From an uncultured Ignavibacteriota bacterium (lineage in GTDB: Bacteria > Bacteroidota > Ignavibacteria > Palsa-1295), in NCBI GenBank assembly GCA_903900335.1, contig CAIUMP010000062.1, positions 124,001-188,000 on the forward strand: a DNA stretch of 64,000 nucleotides. Reading direction: 5' to 3'. Positions within the stretch are counted from its first letter, which is position 1. Each line of letters starts with the position of its first letter. The position numbers were made by a program, and so were the translations under genes. The notes beneath the pieces are model-generated. The model did not search any database. It had not been told where the DNA came from and worked only from the letters and a program-made list of their open reading frames with translations. Positions 32,631 to 41,973 of the stretch are shown here, one piece after another.

Positions 32631-35600
32631 TTACCTCAATAATTCGAATCGCTGACGACCACAATCAAACCCGGCGGCGTGAACGACGACTTCATAGGTG
32701 CCGGAGGTGTTTGGCAGATCGGATATCGTGATGGATTGATCGCCGTTCTGTACATGTACAGGGATTTCCTTCACAGTACTTCCGAGTACGGATATAATGC
32801 GGATAACGGCGTCGGTCTCCGCTTCACTGTGGAGGTGAATGGCGACCGTGCCGTTGGCTGGATTCGGAGCGATTCCATCAACGTGGAGAATGAATGTGCC
32901 TTGCAAGAAGTAACGAATGTGAGGTGTGCCGCAAATGCTACCTACTGTCACAAGTCCGTCCGAAGTTTGTGCTGCGGTGATGTCGTTCGAGCTTTTCGCG
33001 GTTAAGTGCAGCACGGTGCTGCTATCCTTAGCGAGATGACCCACGAACGGGATGGAGAGGATCGAACGTCCAAAACTGAGCGTCGTTACTTGCGAGAGAT
33101 TACTTCGCACTAGTAACCCTTGGCGGTTCCCGTCGACGCCGCCAACCCAGCTGGCATTATACAAACAGAGACCAGTGTCCAGCGAGCCGGCGGGGCAAGC
33201 ACTGAAATTACCAAGAGACAAAACGTCGGGGTCGTAAGTAACGGCGAATGCGATCGTGTCCAGGTTGATAGGCTTGGGGTCAGCATCGATGGACAAGTGA
33301 AGTACGCTCGCTTGCTCCGGCGCTGCAACTGCAGCGGTATCGAGCGCAAGTCGGTACTGGCCAGTTGTCTTTCCCAGGAGGGTAACTCCACCCATGGGGA
33401 GTGTGTCTCCCATGAGAAAGCTGGTTGATGCGCTCCACGTACCCAGAAGTGCAGGGTCGAATTCGAACGTGAGTGTCTGCGTCTGCTTGGGGGCGAACGC
33501 TACCGGGCTGGGTGTAAGGATGCGAAATAAATTTGCATCACCCTTGAGAGGCCTGAGAGAAATACTGGCAGAAAAAGTGTTCGGATTGGTAACACTTATT
33601 GAGCGAGTGTACGTGGGAAGGGATGGTGCAGCTACCGTTCCAAAGTCAACAACGCTTGTCCCGAGCGGAGAAACAGAGAACCCGTGATAGATTGCAGTAA
33701 CGTCGGCACGATGACCGACGCTGTCGGTTGCCTCCACGATGACTGTGCCATCCTGTGTTGGATCTGTAACCTGCACGGTGAAGTTCGCAGTATGAGCATC
33801 TGCGAATACGGGGGGAGTTGCCGTAACATTCACGGAGGTGGGAAGCATTATCAACGATGCGAGGCCCCGATCCCAGGCACGGCTGTCGCTTGCAGTGAAG
33901 TTGAACGCTGTCGCAATCGTATTGGAATAAACAAGAATGGGTGCGGCAGTATCAGGTTGCGGTTTGTACCACATTGTATCCCTCATGTAGTGGCCGACAC
34001 TGTCATAGGCTTCGACCATGGCTGCGGCCGCATAGAGCGAATCTGCAATAATGGCACTCACCAACCAACGCTGGGGCGATAGCGGTGACACCCAGGGGAC
34101 GCCAGAATTGTATAGTGGCGTGACCACGACCGATTTTATACCACGATCAAACAAGCGAGTTTCATAGACGTCCCCCGCCATCATTGCGACGACCGGGGTA
34201 TAGGGGACCTGGACGAATGTAGGTGGAAAGATGTCGCTGGTGTCACCGGTCCAGATCACACAAGCAGTGTCAAGGTTTCCGGCAGAGTCCTGTGCATAAA
34301 GGCAACAGTTGCCGCTGCCTTGGATATTGATCAGATGAAAGTAGGATCGTGCAAAATGGCTGTTAAGATAGGCTATACTATCGAAGACGAGATTAGGAGT
34401 TCCTGGACGAACAATGATAGACTGGATGCCACGGTCCCACGGAAGTTTCTCGGCAACGTCCATTGTAAGCACGCCGCTGCCGACCCACTGAACGGGACTA
34501 AATTGCGGAGCGTGAGTATCCGGTCTCGGGGCGTAATGGACGTGCAGTCGTGAGCGATTGCCTGCCGAGTCGGTTGCAATAAAGTACCCATCGGCTGGGT
34601 ACATCGAGTCAGTCACGACCAGTGAATCGGTGGCGAGTATTCCTCCTGCTGCTGAGAAGGTTTTCCAGAGATTTGTCAATGCTGAATCCACCAGCGACCT
34701 AATTCCAGATTCGCACGGATAGGGATCAGCCGCGCGAACGGCTCGCCCGAGGAGGCCGATCGTATCCAAAGATAACCTGGGGGGAATGGAATCGTGGGTT
34801 GCACCAGCTAGGAGGTATTCCCCGTTCTCGGTAAAAAGATTGCCTCGATAATTCAAATGGATCTGTACAGTATGCTTCTGATGCCACGGGCACGGGAGAT
34901 TGCTTACGTAGCGAAGGGTGCAATGCTCGCTGAAGATCCGCTGGGAAATGGCTTGTAGGTACGGGGTGTAGAGATTCGTGTCGTAGGCGGCATAATAGTC
35001 GCCACCAGTTGCCACTGCGATGTCCCGGTTCGCGAAATTGATGTTAATGGAATCGCGAGCCACTTCTAGAACGAGTAGAGTGATTCCTGCGGCCTGCAGC
35101 AAGGCCTGGGTGTACGCCGCATCGTGAACGGCATCATCCGTGATGAGGATCATCACGCGGCGGGGGAGGGTGCTGTTGGCAAGCACCGAGGCCGCATTCC
35201 AGATCCCAGAATCCACGCTGGTACCCTTGCCATTGAATTCGAGCGCCGTCACGCGCTGCATGAACTGGGCCGTGTCCGTACTGCTTGCGGAGCTATAAAA
35301 ATAGTTTTTTGCATTCCCAGGATACGAATAGAGCGACATATTCGCAAAGGGTACAAGCGCAAGTTGCGATGGCCCAGGAATACTCGCGAGAAATCGAGAG
35401 ATGCCCTCATAGAATGCTGCAAACGAGCGATTGCTCAGTCCTCCTGTGCCGATACTCGCATCCATGGACTCGCTAGTATCCATGACGATCGCCATTGCAA
35501 CGCTGGAGGTGCCCCCGCAACCGGTTAGGGAAAACGCTCCCACAGGAAGTCCATCCTCCACGACACCGAAGTTCTGAGCAATGACAAGCGAGGCGGGACC

Positions 35601-35801
35601 TCCGTTATTCGTGACGTACACCCCTGTACGGACGATGGGGAAGCTATCCACATTTGGCTGACCAATTGTAAATACCACCTGTGCCTCTGCAGCACCTGCG
35701 GCGCAAAGCAGAGTGGCCGAGGTAAGTGCTGAGAAAACAAGGCGGGTTAGTAGCCGGCTGCTTGTCAGAAGAGTGATAATGAACCGGTCGGACTTCAGCA
35801 T
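32631..35801 (-). CDS. T9SS-exported von Willebrand factor A protein
   Basis: About 1056 residues from the ATG at 35801; the frame also allows a TTG 12 bases upstream. Signal peptide (basic n-region with R residues, then FSALTSATLLCAAGAAEAQ). VWA domain ~100-290 with an intact metal-ion-dependent adhesion site DTSES (108-112) in IVMDTSESMD. A long middle holds repeated Asp/Pro-rich Ig-like modules: PRPDTHAPQFSPVQW, PQPDTAAPILVYSN and similar, each with a DRGI(Q/K)S(I/V) motif. Then comes a choice-of-anchor/cohesin-like region. The end is a T9SS type A sorting domain (IAPNPANGTVAIHL..., last 80 residues). Likely a surface adhesin or matrix protein. radA follows at 9 bp. Confidence 0.8.
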   Translation of the reverse strand: MLKSDRFIITLLTSSRLLTRLVFSALTSATLLCAAGAAEAQVVFTIGQPNVDSFPIVRTGVYVTNNGGPASLVIAQNFGVVEDGLPVGAFSLTGCGGTSSVAMAIVMDTSESMDASIGTGGLSNRSFAAFYEGISRFLASIPGPSQLALVPFANMSLYSYPGNAKNYFYSSASSTDTAQFMQRVTALEFNGKGTSVDSGIWNAASVLANSTLPRRVMILITDDAVHDAAYTQALLQAAGITLLVLEVARDSININFANRDIAVATGGDYYAAYDTNLYTPYLQAISQRIFSEHCTLRYVSNLPCPWHQKHTVQIHLNYRGNLFTENGEYLLAGATHDSIPPRLSLDTIGLLGRAVRAADPYPCESGIRSLVDSALTNLWKTFSAAGGILATDSLVVTDSMYPADGYFIATDSAGNRSRLHVHYAPRPDTHAPQFSPVQWVGSGVLTMDVAEKLPWDRGIQSIIVRPGTPNLVFDSIAYLNSHFARSYFHLINIQGSGNCCLYAQDSAGNLDTACVIWTGDTSDIFPPTFVQVPYTPVVAMMAGDVYETRLFDRGIKSVVVTPLYNSGVPWVSPLSPQRWLVSAIIADSLYAAAAMVEAYDSVGHYMRDTMWYKPQPDTAAPILVYSNTIATAFNFTASDSRAWDRGLASLIMLPTSVNVTATPPVFADAHTANFTVQVTDPTQDGTVIVEATDSVGHRADVTAIYHGFSVSPLGTSVVDFGTVAAPSLPTYTRSISVTNPNTFSASISLRPLKGDANLFRILTPSPVAFAPKQTQTLTFEFDPALLGTWSASTSFLMGDTLPMGGVTLLGKTTGQYRLALDTAAVAAPEQASVLHLSIDADPKPINLDTIAFAVTYDPDVLSLGNFSACPAGSLDTGLCLYNASWVGGVDGNRQGLLVRSNLSQVTTLSFGRSILSIPFVGHLAKDSSTVLHLTAKSSNDITAAQTSDGLVTVGSICGTPHIRYFLQGTFILHVDGIAPNPANGTVAIHLHSEAETDAVIRIISVLGSTVKEIPVHVQNGDQSITISDLPNTSGTYEVVVHAAGFDCGRQRFELLR

Positions 35802-35998
35802 GATATGGTTCAACGAAAGGACAAATAATTCAACTCATTACCAACTACTGCGCGTGAAGGAAGGCTCCCAGAGAATGAGATTTGGGCCAGTGGATCTGTT
35901 CAACGTGGAGGCTCAGCCGATTCATATAACCGTCCAGTAAGGGCAGTGGAAGTTGAGGGTCGATGCTCACTCTTGAAGGTCCGAATCGATCCCCGGTA

Positions 35999-36859
35999 TT
36001 ACCACCCCGCCACGATCACCCGCGGAATGGACGCAAGATCATTCACAACACGGAATACGCGCATTCGCGAATCCGTAATAATGTGAGCGATAGCTGATGC
36101 TTGAGAATAACCAATTTCCAAGCACAGTTTGCCATCTGGCTTTGAGAGCATCCGTGGCATGATCTCGGCAATGCGCCGATAGAACCGCAGTCCATCGGAT
36201 TCATCCGTCAGCGCAATGCGGGGCTCGTAGAGGCGCAGTTCCGGATCGAGCGAGGCAAAGTCTTGGATCGTGACATACGGCGGGTTGCTTACGATAAGAT
36301 CGAACTTGGGTGCGTGCGTTCGGGGCCAGTTGTCTGATAACACATCAGCAGTTTGGAATGAGACATTCGTCAAGTCTAAGCCCTGCGCATTTTGCTTTGC
36401 GAGCTTGAGTGCATCTGCGCTGATGTCGATTCCAACGACCCGCGCACGAGGCAGTCGCGATGCGAGCGCAATTGCAATAGCGCCGGAGCCTGTGCCGATG
36501 TCAAGGATGCGTAGATCGTCACCGAACGTAGCAGCTTCCTTCAACGCCTCTTCTACCAGCGTTTCCGTTTCGGGACGCGGGATGAGTACGCTGCGATTGA
36601 CCTTCATCGGGAGGCCATAGAACTCCCACTCACCAAGGATGTATTGTAGAGGTTCTCGCTGCTCCCGAAGGTAGATGGACTGCGCAAATGCGACCGCGTG
36701 ATCGTACCGAATCTTCTTCCCAAGCAACCACCGCAATTGCGACTTCTCCGAAAGCCCTTGCGCGTGCGCGGCGAGATATTCTGCATTGACACGAGCATCA
36801 GCGACTCCGGCGTTGTCGAGCCTCGTCGTGGCGTAAGCGATGAGTTGCTCCCAGGTCAT
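35999..36859 (-). CDS. prmC: Release factor glutamine methyltransferase PrmC (HemK)
   Basis: 286 residues. N5-methylates the glutamine of the GGQ motif in RF1/RF2. Motifs: IPRPETE (93-99), SAM motif I LDIGTGSGAIAIALA (119-133), catalytic NPPY (192-195), and EIGYSQASA. Unusually it is not beside prfA (7159) but is coupled to a glycosyltransferase by a 4-bp ATGA overlap (36856-36859). The 197 bp between its stop and the VWA gene start show no gene. Confidence 0.95.
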   Translation of the reverse strand: MTWEQLIAYATTRLDNAGVADARVNAEYLAAHAQGLSEKSQLRWLLGKKIRYDHAVAFAQSIYLREQREPLQYILGEWEFYGLPMKVNRSVLIPRPETETLVEEALKEAATFGDDLRILDIGTGSGAIAIALASRLPRARVVGIDISADALKLAKQNAQGLDLTNVSFQTADVLSDNWPRTHAPKFDLIVSNPPYVTIQDFASLDPELRLYEPRIALTDESDGLRFYRRIAEIMPRMLSKPDGKLCLEIGYSQASAIAHIITDSRMRVFRVVNDLASIPRVIVAGW

Positions 36860-38202
36860 TTGTTTGTGAGCGAATCCAGGAGTCCCGCGAGTTTGCGCGT
36901 TGCTTCGCGGCGCTCGTACTGCGAGATGACTGCGGGCTTCATCGCAAACGCCGACGTACTGTTTGACCAGCCATTGTAGATCTGTTTGATGAGCCGCGCT
37001 TGTCCGTTGATGTCCGCGTTGGCGACGGCTTCACCCGCTTCGGTCTCGCGAAGAAGATCTCCAATAGCCCCATTCGGTGGTGCGATGGCGATGAGCGGAC
37101 GCATCGCACCGAGATACTCATACACTTTACCGGGTACGATCTGCGCAACACTTGGCACTTCATCAACGATAAGCAAGAGCGCGTCGCTATCGGCGAGCAG
37201 CTCAACGGCACGGGCGTGGGGGACGTACTCGATCTTCTCGATCATTGGTTTGATGAGTGGCCTGTCCAGCATTTCGTGGATCTCCGCACCGAAGCGTCCG
37301 ACAAAACGGAGCTTCATCTTCGATGGATCAATCGCTTTGCTTCCGATGAGTTGCTCTACAGCTTTCAAGAAGCTGAGTGGATTGCGTGGACCGTATAGAG
37401 AACCTGAGTAGGTGATAGTGCAAAGCGCATTGCGTGGCATTGCCGCGCGCTTCGTGATGTCCGGCTCGGGATAGTCTGCTCCGTCGAAGCCGTTTGGGAT
37501 GTGGATGAACTTATCGCGCGGAATATCTAGGTATTTACCGAGCGCATCTTCCGCAATTCCCTTCCATGCCACTTCGACGAGATTTGCTTCGGAGAAGACA
37601 GAGTGTTCGAGTGAGCGATCTATCTTGCGTGGCAGTGCCCAGCGGTTCGGCGTATTGTGAAAGCCCGTCCACGGGTCGCGGAAACCGGCGATCCATGGGA
37701 GCTTCGAGATACGATGCAATGCGCGAGCGATGAGTGCAGGGGTGTACGGTGGAGAGGAAGAGTAGATTGCGCTGACAGGATACTCCTTCAGAATCTGCTT
37801 GCCCTCTTTGACTGCACTCCAGAACCAACCGATGCGAGCATCAGGAATGAAGAGTGTTTCGCGAATCAGCTCTGCAAGACGCTCGCGCTTCCCGAGCTTT
37901 GCGCCAGCTTCTTTAATGACATTCACATCCAGCGAAACACCCTTTGCTTTGCCTGTGAACTTGCGATAGATACTGTACGGCTCGAAGATCGGTGCGCGGC
38001 GGATGATAAGATCGGAGGGAAGTTCTTTCAGCAGCGATTCATCGCGCGCGGGGTACTCGGGGTTCTCCGGGACGAGCACGATTGGCGTCCAGCCGAAATC
38101 CTTCAAGTACTTGATGAACTTGAGCACGCGCTGCACACCCGGCCCACCGGCTGGCGGGAAGTAATAGGTGACGATGAGAACGTATTTCTTTGCTTCTGGC
38201 AT
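36856..38202 (-). CDS. Glycosyltransferase family 4
   Basis: 448 residues from the ATG at 38202; a TTG 15 bases upstream is less likely. GT-B fold. The N-terminal YYFPPAGGPGVQRVLKFIKYL is the usual opening of this GT4 subgroup. Donor-site elements follow (YSGSLYGPRNPLSFLKA, VGRFG, LADSDALLLIVDEVP, GKVYEYLGAMRPLIAI). Probably adds a sugar during surface-glycan assembly at the cytosolic face. Its stop overlaps the start of prmC. Divergent from the GT-C protein gene at 38295. Confidence 0.87.
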   Translation of the reverse strand: MPEAKKYVLIVTYYFPPAGGPGVQRVLKFIKYLKDFGWTPIVLVPENPEYPARDESLLKELPSDLIIRRAPIFEPYSIYRKFTGKAKGVSLDVNVIKEAGAKLGKRERLAELIRETLFIPDARIGWFWSAVKEGKQILKEYPVSAIYSSSPPYTPALIARALHRISKLPWIAGFRDPWTGFHNTPNRWALPRKIDRSLEHSVFSEANLVEVAWKGIAEDALGKYLDIPRDKFIHIPNGFDGADYPEPDITKRAAMPRNALCTITYSGSLYGPRNPLSFLKAVEQLIGSKAIDPSKMKLRFVGRFGAEIHEMLDRPLIKPMIEKIEYVPHARAVELLADSDALLLIVDEVPSVAQIVPGKVYEYLGAMRPLIAIAPPNGAIGDLLRETEAGEAVANADINGQARLIKQIYNGWSNSTSAFAMKPAVISQYERREATRKLAGLLDSLTNK

Positions 38203-38294
38203 TGGGGAATAATACAACTGATGCGCAGAGAGGGTTCGGGTAGCGCACCAGGAACAGACTGAACAACACCGCGCGTAGTCTCGTTAATCACCCG

Positions 38295-40304
38295 ATGTCC
38301 GTTACCAGCCAGACTGATCTATCCACCAATTCCGCTTCGACGGCGAGCGTTCACGCATCGAATGCGACCACGCTATCCTCGCTCGGGTATGATGATCCGC
38401 TGGCAATACTCGGCTCCGCGCCCTACCCGGATGCCCCATGGTGGAAACGCATTTCGCCTTCGACGATCTTTGTTCTGCTTGCCTCCGCCATTGCAGTATT
38501 CTTCCTCCTGCACGAACTGACCATTGCCGGGAAGCTTGGTTACCCTACGGATGAGTCGTGGATAGACCAAGTCTATGCTCGCAATCTCTTCCACAATTTG
38601 TCGTTCGAGTTTAATCAAGGTGAGCGGACTGTTGGGCCGACCGCGCCATTCTGGGTTGTCGGCGTTTCGATGGCGGTCGCGCTGTTTCACGATCCGATCA
38701 TAGCAGGCAAACTGCTCGGCACGATATTTCTTTTCTTGACGGGCTACTATGCGTTCCGCCTGCTGCGTACGGTTGGCAACGATTATGGTTCGTCGTTGCT
38801 TGGCGGAGTATTGATCGTTACTGTTTCGCAACTCGCGTGGTCGGAGTTGTCCGGCCTGGAATCTACGCTATCAGCGGCGCTTGTCGTTGGCGGGATGTGG
38901 TGGTACTTCGCAAATCCGAACGGATGGCGACGAGCGATTACTGGTGCCATTTTCGCGCTTGCCGCACTGACACGACCCGAGACCGCGCTGATATTTGCAT
39001 TACTGCTGCGGTATGAGATAGCTAAGAACCGCTCGGATCGCAAGCAGGGGATCGTGAGCGCTGGCTTTGCGAGAGGGGAAGCATTTATGTTGTTGGTCTT
39101 CATCGTTGTGCTTCTGCCCGTTGCAGTAACCAATCTGGCCATTAGTGGTGCGATTGTGCCGGAGACTTTCTACGCGGGACTGAGCAATCATTCGCTCGTG
39201 CGCTTAATACGTCATGGAGAATTCGTTGAACTCGGGAAGCGGATTGTGCTTGGTTTGCAGAGCATCCCGATGTGTATTGGGCAAGTCTATCTTCCCGCCG
39301 GCCCACTCTGGATCGTGACAATCGGCGGCGCTCTGTGGCTTCGGCGGAAGAATCCCTTGATCGTGCGTGATAGGAGCGATCAGCTCTTAACGTTCAGCGT
39401 GCTCGTGCTACTTGCATTCCCGTATCTGCGGGCACTTACACTCGGCACCGACGACAGATTCGGCGAATATGGAAGATGGATGCATTTCCTGTTGCCGGTC
39501 TATCTCCTTGCGGGAGTTACATCGCTGCGCATTGTAGTGCGGTATGGACTCTTTCGAATGTTTGGTCAGAAAGCACTCGTGATGTGGATGTGCATCGCTA
39601 GCGTTATCACATCCGCAGTCTATCTTCTATCGCGATCCGATTCCGCTCCATCGTTCGCAGCGATCCCACCCATCGTCGATTACGTCCTCGTCCTATTCTT
39701 TACAGGCCTTCTTGCTGTTGTAGGTTTACGACACGTTGGTATTACGCTATGGAAGAAGGAGCAGCCGTTTTTTGTGACGGAGGAGGAGCGCGAGAAGCTG
39801 ACGTTCACGATCACAGACGGACGCGAGGAGGGCCCGCAACTTCCAGAGCCGATGATTCGCATACTGCGTGCTGCTCTCCTCATCGCGCTTGCGTGGAATC
39901 TCACCGAACTCCCGCGAACGGCGAACGACTTCGGTGCGAATGTTCGCGAAATGAATACGCAGCATCTCGGTTTGGCGAAGACAATTGCAAGTATCACCGC
40001 ACCAACGGATGTGATCGCGACGAACTCGATCGGTGCAATAGGGTGGATGTCCGACCGGCGCGTGATTGACATCAGCGGGCACCTAACGAAGGGGCCGAAT
40101 GAGAATGCGCGAACGCTTGGACCGGAGCGAGGATTGCTGAAGACACTGTTGGATGAACGACCGCAATATTTGGCGATATTTGGGGAGGAATATAGGGGCG
40201 CGATCTCAGAAGGGGTGGAGGCGGGATTCTTGCGTGCCGTTTCGCCGGGGTTGTTTCGGATCGACACGGGTCACTCTAGGGCATTGCGAGCGCTAACGAA
40301 GTGA
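38295..40304 (+). CDS. Polytopic membrane protein, GT-C/GT39-like glycosyltransferase
   Basis: 669 residues with about 10-12 hydrophobic helices and a soluble C-terminal part. The first periplasmic loop carries GYPTDESWIDQVYARNL, which resembles the acidic loop of ArnT/PMT-type GT-C enzymes that use polyprenyl-phosphate sugars. A short DUF-like C-terminal segment (NTQHLGLAKTIASITAPTDVIATNSIGAIGWMSDRRVIDISGHL) is typical of these proteins. Substrate unknown. It lies among other glycan genes. A palindromic repeat (40345-40378) follows the stop. Confidence 0.72.
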   Translation: MSVTSQTDLSTNSASTASVHASNATTLSSLGYDDPLAILGSAPYPDAPWWKRISPSTIFVLLASAIAVFFLLHELTIAGKLGYPTDESWIDQVYARNLFHNLSFEFNQGERTVGPTAPFWVVGVSMAVALFHDPIIAGKLLGTIFLFLTGYYAFRLLRTVGNDYGSSLLGGVLIVTVSQLAWSELSGLESTLSAALVVGGMWWYFANPNGWRRAITGAIFALAALTRPETALIFALLLRYEIAKNRSDRKQGIVSAGFARGEAFMLLVFIVVLLPVAVTNLAISGAIVPETFYAGLSNHSLVRLIRHGEFVELGKRIVLGLQSIPMCIGQVYLPAGPLWIVTIGGALWLRRKNPLIVRDRSDQLLTFSVLVLLAFPYLRALTLGTDDRFGEYGRWMHFLLPVYLLAGVTSLRIVVRYGLFRMFGQKALVMWMCIASVITSAVYLLSRSDSAPSFAAIPPIVDYVLVLFFTGLLAVVGLRHVGITLWKKEQPFFVTEEEREKLTFTITDGREEGPQLPEPMIRILRAALLIALAWNLTELPRTANDFGANVREMNTQHLGLAKTIASITAPTDVIATNSIGAIGWMSDRRVIDISGHLTKGPNENARTLGPERGLLKTLLDERPQYLAIFGEEYRGAISEGVEAGFLRAVSPGLFRIDTGHSRALRALTK

Positions 40305-40344
40305 CAAGGCTGCATACCATTATTGTTGTGCTCCTCACCAACAG

Positions 40345-40378
40345 ATTGCTTGTCACCCCTTTGGGGTTGCCTCGCAAT
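40345..40378. repeat. Imperfect palindrome ATTGC...GCAAT
   Basis: 34-bp element with ends ATTGC/GCAAT and centre ACCCC-TTT-GGGGT. It lies between the convergent ends of the GT-C gene and a methyltransferase and could act as a bidirectional terminator. A decayed relative is at 45590-45705. Confidence 0.6.
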
Positions 40379-40391
40379 GACGGTAACGGAA

Positions 40392-41219
40392 TCAGACTTT
40401 TCTCAACAGATACGAAGCCTCCAGCGCCCCAACCTCTCTCAGGAATGGCACATGCTTCAGCGCATTGACCTTCAGCGCAGGCAATCCAAACTTGAGTTTG
40501 AATACAGGTCGCAAGAAGAATAACTCTTCATCGACGAGCTGCAATCCAACCGTACTGACAGCATCGCGAAATTTGTCTATCGTTAAGCGAATATCTCGCA
40601 GCCGCGTGACCTCGTCGATGTCCAATGAGCGGCCGGAGCTAATGAGCGGCTTGAAGAGAGCATCTGGCAGGAATTGAATGAAGGGGAGCTTGCCCCAGAG
40701 ATTATTGAGCGCGTGTTGGTGTCCGCCATAGGGGGAATAGTAGGGCGGGAAGACGACGTAGAGATATGCACCGGGACGCATGAACTCCATTACATTGCGG
40801 AGGCTGCCGACGGTGTCGTCGAGATGCTCCATTACATCGCGGAGCGTAACGAAATCGAATTTCTCGCGCCACTCGGGTGGGGTTGCTTCGTTGGTTACGT
40901 CGTGGATCTTGAAATCGGATGGGATGTCGAGTGCGTTGAATATGATCTTCGCGCGGTCGATGGCCTCCTGGCGGATGTCGATGCCGAGCGAGTAGCTAGC
41001 GCCTTCATCTGCAAGCGCGGCAAGCACTCCGCCTTCACCGCAGCCAATCTCGCATAGCGACTTGCCCGCGAACGGCACACCCTTCGACCGAAGATAGGGG
41101 ACGATATAGCTTGTTCCAAGCCCATACTGATACCCAAAATAATAGCGGTCGTTGGCGGTGATTCCGGCAACGGGTTCGAGTTGTTTTACGCGGGCTAGCT
41201 CGGTGGCAGTCTGTGACAT
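40392..41219 (-). CDS. Class I SAM-dependent methyltransferase
   Basis: 275 residues. SAM motif I SLCEIGCGEGGVLAALA, then GIDIRQEAIDRAK, and the post-motif FDFVTLRDVMEHLDD. The C-terminal half is aromatic-rich (FPPYYSPYGGHQHALNNLWGKLPFIQFLP), as in methyltransferases of glycan or lipid clusters. Last of a likely leftward operon: lpd, GT4, methyltransferase, methyltransferase (gaps of 21, 2 and 5 bp). Probably methylates a sugar or lipid of the surface glycan; target unproven. Confidence 0.87.
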   Translation of the reverse strand: MSQTATELARVKQLEPVAGITANDRYYFGYQYGLGTSYIVPYLRSKGVPFAGKSLCEIGCGEGGVLAALADEGASYSLGIDIRQEAIDRAKIIFNALDIPSDFKIHDVTNEATPPEWREKFDFVTLRDVMEHLDDTVGSLRNVMEFMRPGAYLYVVFPPYYSPYGGHQHALNNLWGKLPFIQFLPDALFKPLISSGRSLDIDEVTRLRDIRLTIDKFRDAVSTVGLQLVDEELFFLRPVFKLKFGLPALKVNALKHVPFLREVGALEASYLLRKV

Positions 41220-41224
41220 GCGGA

Positions 41225-41971
41225 TTACTTGCTTGGCTTAGTGGCGACGATCATCACGGAAGTAGAGAGAAAAGGAATCGCGGTCTCATCGTTCCGAAAG
41301 ATCGCATTTCGAACGGCGAGTTGCAGCGCCTCGGGCTTCAGCATATCCATTGGTGCGGTGACGTAGCGGGATGCGTGAACGTGAAATCCTGCGTGTTTCA
41401 TCAGTCGCACGATCTCCCGCTTTCGATAGATTCTCGCCTTCGAGTACTTAGAGTGAATGAACTTCGGCAGCCACGAAAAAAGCGGGACGCGATTCCACGG
41501 AAGCAGCGGAAGGTTTGCTCCATGAGTCTCGAAGATCCACCATTTGTTCGGCACCGTGATGAGGGCGGTGCCACCCGGTTTTAGCACGCGGAAGAGCTCC
41601 TGAATCGTGTTCGTATCGCTCCGCGTATGTTCGATGACTTCTATACAGGTTAGGAAGTCGATGCTTTCGTCGGCGACAGGAATGCGTTCGCCATCATAGA
41701 AAAGAATATCGTGTGGGGCTTTTGCTGCAGCATAGTTGCCGCGCGTAAGTTCAGCGCGGAATTCAGCGAGGCGTTGCTCTTCGACATCCACGGCAGTCCA
41801 CGGAGAGAAATGCTCGGCAAAGAGGATCGTCTGCGCACCATTGCCGCAACCGACATCGAGATACGCGCCGCCATGCGCGAACGCGGCGGGCGCGAGCGAT
41901 TTCGCTAAGCGAAAGCGCCGCTCCAAAATAAATTGCCCATAATCGGCGGGCTTGCCGAGTTCGATCGCCAC
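41225..41971 (-). CDS. Class I SAM-dependent methyltransferase
   Basis: 248 residues, GTG start at 41971, 2 bp after the stop of the GT4 gene. SAM motif I AYLDVGCGNGAQTILFA, acidic loop AVDVEEQRL, and DFLTCIEVIEHTRSD, followed by LFRVLKPGGTALITVPNKWW (Methyltransf_11 type). Likely modifies the glycan made by the neighbouring glycosyltransferases. Confidence 0.87.
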   Translation of the reverse strand: MAIELGKPADYGQFILERRFRLAKSLAPAAFAHGGAYLDVGCGNGAQTILFAEHFSPWTAVDVEEQRLAEFRAELTRGNYAAAKAPHDILFYDGERIPVADESIDFLTCIEVIEHTRSDTNTIQELFRVLKPGGTALITVPNKWWIFETHGANLPLLPWNRVPLFSWLPKFIHSKYSKARIYRKREIVRLMKHAGFHVHASRYVTAPMDMLKPEALQLAVRNAIFRNDETAIPFLSTSVMIVATKPSK

Positions 41972-41973
41972 AG

